Position numbers and translations under genes: made by a program. Source: Clostridia bacterium (GTDB taxonomy: Bacteria > Bacillota > Clostridia > Oscillospirales > Acutalibacteraceae). Taken from it: 6,865 bases of DNA. Positions within the stretch are counted from its first letter, which is position 1. The number at the start of each line of letters is the position of its first letter. The notes beneath the pieces were generated by a model. The model worked only from the letters and a program-made list of their open reading frames with translations, had not been told where the DNA came from and searched no databases. This document shows, one piece after another, positions 5,709-6,865 of the stretch. The stretch covers positions 1 through 6,865 of the forward strand of contig CAAFXQ010000135.1 of assembly GCA_900767015.1 (NCBI GenBank), in the 5' to 3' direction.

Positions 5709-6061
5709 AAAAGGGTGATTACTTTGTGATAGCCGCCGTTCTGGCTCTTTGCGTTCTGCTATTTATTCCGTCGTTTTTGCCGTCCGGTGAAAAAACCGCC
5801 GAGGTGTATGTCGACGGCGAAAAGGTCAAAACCGTGTCGCTTTCCGAACTTAAAACAGAAGAACGCTTTACGGCGGCGGGCTGCGAAATCCTTTTCGAAA
5901 AGGACGGCGCAAGCTTTATAAAAAGCGACTGCCCGGATCAGCTTTGCGTCAGATGCAAAAAGCTTAAAAAGAATGGCGACAGCATGGCCTGCGTTCCGAA
6001 CCGGGTTGTTGTGACGGTCAGAGCGGAAAAAGAAAACAATTACGACATTGTAGCTTACTGA
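5705..6061 (+). CDS. Membrane-anchored NusG domain II-containing protein
   Basis: A small extracytoplasmic protein of 118 residues. An N-terminal signal anchor (about 6-25, FVIAAVLALCVLLFIPSFL) is followed by a beta-rich NusG-domain-II-like fold: EVYVDGEKVKTVSL at 33-46, the hallmark SDCPDQLCVRC at 74-84, and ACVPNRVVVTV at 95-105. Family members usually show three cysteines in a C-x4-C ... C-x-P pattern. Here C76, C81 and C96 fit, and C84 is extra, making a CxxC; C60 is also present. These could form disulfides or bind a metal or cofactor, but the function is not known with certainty. Such proteins recur beside ApbE and Gx-transporter genes in Firmicutes. The start overlaps the apbE stop as ATGA and has no Shine-Dalgarno sequence, implying translational coupling. 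Confidence 0.88.
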   Translation: MKKGDYFVIAAVLALCVLLFIPSFLPSGEKTAEVYVDGEKVKTVSLSELKTEERFTAAGCEILFEKDGASFIKSDCPDQLCVRCKKLKKNGDSMACVPNRVVVTVRAEKENNYDIVAY

Positions 6062-6062
6062 T

Positions 6063-6581
6063 ATGAAAAATATGACGAAAGCACAAAAGACGGCACTGTA
6101 CGGAATCCTTTCCGCTCTTGCGCTTCTTCTTTCAGTGCTCGAAAATTATCTGATTCCCGATATTCCGTTTTTGCCTCCCGGGGCGAAAATCGGTCTTTCC
6201 AATATTATTACCATGCTCACCGCTTCGCTTTCGGGCTTTTCGGGGGCGATCTATATTACGCTGTTAAAAGGATTATTCGCTTTTGTCACAAGGGGAGCCA
6301 CGGCGTGCATCATGAGCCTTTCGGGCGGTGTGTTAAGCACGGTTGTGTTGTGCCTTGTCTTAAAGCTTAACAAAGACAAGCTGAGCTTTGTCGGAATCGG
6401 CGTACTTTGCGCCTGTTTTCACAACCTCGGTCAGCTTGCGGCGGCGTGTGTGATTTCCGGAACGCCGATGCTTTTTAACTACGGCAAGTATCTTTTGATT
6501 TTTGCTGTTATCACGGGAACGGTGACGGGCCTGTGTCTGAATATCCTCATGCCGAGAATACGGGCGGCGCTTCGCACCTAA
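6063..6581 (+). CDS. Gx transporter family membrane protein (heptaprenyl diphosphate synthase component I-like)
   Basis: An integral membrane protein of 172 residues in the Gx_transp family. It is often labelled heptaprenyl diphosphate synthase component I, although the enzymatic role of this membrane type is doubtful. It resembles the substrate-binding subunits of ECF transporters in layout. Hydrophobic segments lie at about 11-31, 44-74, 83-101, 107-131 and 141-163. Family signatures are PGAKIGLSNIITML (39-52), LLKGLFAF (67-74), MSLSGGVLS (84-92) and HNLGQL (120-125). The C-terminus is short and basic. Start options are ATG 6063 or ATG 6072; neither has a Shine-Dalgarno sequence, and the former lies 1 nt after the TGA of the preceding gene (TGATATG), so it is probably coupled. 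Being downstream of apbE suggests a role in supplying or handling a prenyl or quinone redox factor; that is inference. Confidence 0.9.
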   Translation: MKNMTKAQKTALYGILSALALLLSVLENYLIPDIPFLPPGAKIGLSNIITMLTASLSGFSGAIYITLLKGLFAFVTRGATACIMSLSGGVLSTVVLCLVLKLNKDKLSFVGIGVLCACFHNLGQLAAACVISGTPMLFNYGKYLLIFAVITGTVTGLCLNILMPRIRAALRT

Positions 6582-6608
6582 ATGAATAGTGAATAATGAA
6601 TAGTGAAT
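6581..6608 (+). repeat. Tandem 14-bp AT-rich repeat (two copies)
   Basis: Two perfect adjacent copies of AATGAATAGTGAAT (6581-6594 and 6595-6608), followed by a partial AG. The first base is also the last base of the Gx-transporter stop codon. Similar ATTCATTATTCACTATTC-like runs are, to my recollection, common in intergenic DNA of gut Clostridia, where they mark the edge of interspersed repeats. The function is unknown. Confidence 0.85.
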
Positions 6609-6623
6609 AGTTGCGGTCGCGGG

Positions 6624-6689
6624 TTTACATTGTACTGACGGAAAGCTTTTACCCGCAGAGTAAGCTTTCTGTGTCGGGGAGTCTGTAAA
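6624..6689 (+). repeat. Nested imperfect inverted repeat, possible RNA stem
   Basis: An outer pair TTTACA (6624-6629) / TGTAAA (6684-6689) encloses an inner stem ACGGAAAGCTT (6638-6648) / AAGCTTTCTGT (6662-6672), 11 pairs with one G-U and a 13-nt loop. A short ACT/AGT pairing between them is also possible. There is an imperfect direct repeat ATTGTACTGACGG (6629-6641) / ATTGTAAGTGACGG (6689-6702). No coding frame explains the sequence. It is probably part of a structured intergenic repeat. Confidence 0.45.
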
Positions 6690-6744
6690 TTGTAAGTGAC
6701 GGCCAGCCGGGCGGCTTCGGGTGAGTTTCATTCGGAGGTCGGAC

Positions 6745-6826
6745 GGCGGCTGACAAAACCTTCGGTTTTGTTTTTACCGTGTCTGCGAGACACAGTAAAC
6801 GTGCGGCTTCGCCGCACACAGCCGCC
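6745..6826 (+). other. Cloverleaf-like group of hairpins (structured intergenic element)
   Basis: An outer 8-bp stem GGCGGCTG (6745-6752) / CAGCCGCC (6819-6826) exactly encloses three hairpins. The first is ACAAAACC-TTC-GGTTTTGT at 6753-6771. The second is GTGTCT-GCG-AGACAC at 6779-6793. The third is GTGCGGC-TTC-GCCGCAC at 6801-6817. All stems are perfect and all loops are 3 nt. The result would be a four-way junction. It is not a tRNA: there is no anticodon or T-loop pattern and no amino-acyl end. Similar compact palindrome clusters occur as interspersed repeats in bacterial intergenic DNA. Confidence 0.6.
6753..6775 (+). terminator. Rho-independent terminator after the apbE operon
   Basis: An 8-bp stem ACAAAACC (6753-6760) / GGTTTTGT (6764-6771) with a TTC loop is followed by a run of five T. 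It lies 171 nt after the Gx-transporter stop and is the first terminator-like hairpin downstream on the + strand. It has only two G-C pairs at the loop side and one near the base, so its strength may be moderate. It also forms the first arm of the cloverleaf-like element. Confidence 0.6.
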
Positions 6827-6865
6827 TCGGTGCGGATTGTGATAAATTATAGTTTGGCGTCGTAG

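Noticed and set aside
6282..6308. TRGATA in the Gx-transporter protein resembling an ApbE flavinylation motif (xGAT)
   Set aside because: It lacks the preceding Asp/Ser-Gly and FMN-bind domain context. It sits in a loop before a conserved MSLSGG segment in a polytopic membrane protein, so it is better explained as ordinary family sequence.
6360..6731. Open frame of 123 codons on the - strand overlapping the end of the Gx gene and the repeat region
   Set aside because: It reads through the 14-bp repeats (giving IHYSLFTIH) and antisense to a real gene; no domain or ribosome binding site is visible.
6745..6826. Cloverleaf fold considered as a tRNA or tRNA-like gene
   Set aside because: Arms lack the D-loop and T-loop consensus, 7-nt anticodon loop and CCA/acceptor geometry; all loops are 3 nt.
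6846..6851. TATAAT on the - strand near the right edge, a possible -10 box
   Set aside because: A -35 box at normal spacing would fall at or beyond the window end, and the AT-rich stretch is too short to support a promoter call.

Overview
The window looks like chromosomal DNA of a Clostridia-type Firmicute, probably a gut Oscillospiraceae/Ruminococcaceae relative. This is inferred from three things: the gene order rnpA-yidD-yidC-jag, a YidC without the large Gram-negative periplasmic domain, and an ApbE / NusG-domain-II / Gx-transporter operon. Coding sequence is of moderate GC. Intergenic spacers are AT-rich, apart from a hairpin-rich 3' end. No phage, transposase, CRISPR, tRNA or rRNA gene is visible.

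Region 1 (1-2689, + strand) is the origin-proximal RNA-processing and membrane-insertion cluster. It holds the 3' part of rnpA (RNase P protein), a possible coupled mini-ORF, yidD, yidC (membrane insertase) and jag/khpB (Jag-N, KH and R3H domains with an unusual Gly/Arg-rich tail). A strong bidirectional terminator (2711-2759) ends the cluster. The usual next genes, mnmE and mnmG, are absent.

Region 2 (2762-4538, - strand) is a two-gene operon read leftward from a sigma-A-like promoter at 4570-4598. It encodes an iron-dependent alcohol dehydrogenase with all four metal ligands, followed by a GyrI-like ligand-binding protein. The GyrI-like gene is broken by a one-base deletion near 3176-3177.

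Region 3 (4604-6581, + strand) is a three-gene operon from a promoter placed back to back with that of region 2. It encodes a membrane-anchored ApbE flavin transferase, a membrane-anchored NusG-domain-II protein and a Gx-transporter-family membrane protein. The genes overlap or nearly abut. By family knowledge such sets are linked to covalent flavinylation and membrane redox chemistry or prenyl-quinone supply; the specific role here is inference. The apbE gene has a near-perfect ribosome binding site placed for an ACG codon, so its start is either non-canonical or mutated.

Region 4 (6582-6865) contains no convincing gene. It has a tandem 14-bp AT-rich repeat, a nested long-range hairpin, and a cloverleaf-like group of three short hairpins enclosed by an 8-bp outer stem. 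The first of these hairpins reads as a rho-independent terminator. The region looks like an interspersed structured repeat.

The most useful leads are the ACG start of apbE, the mini-ORF bridging rnpA and yidD, the GyrI frameshift and the structured 3' element.
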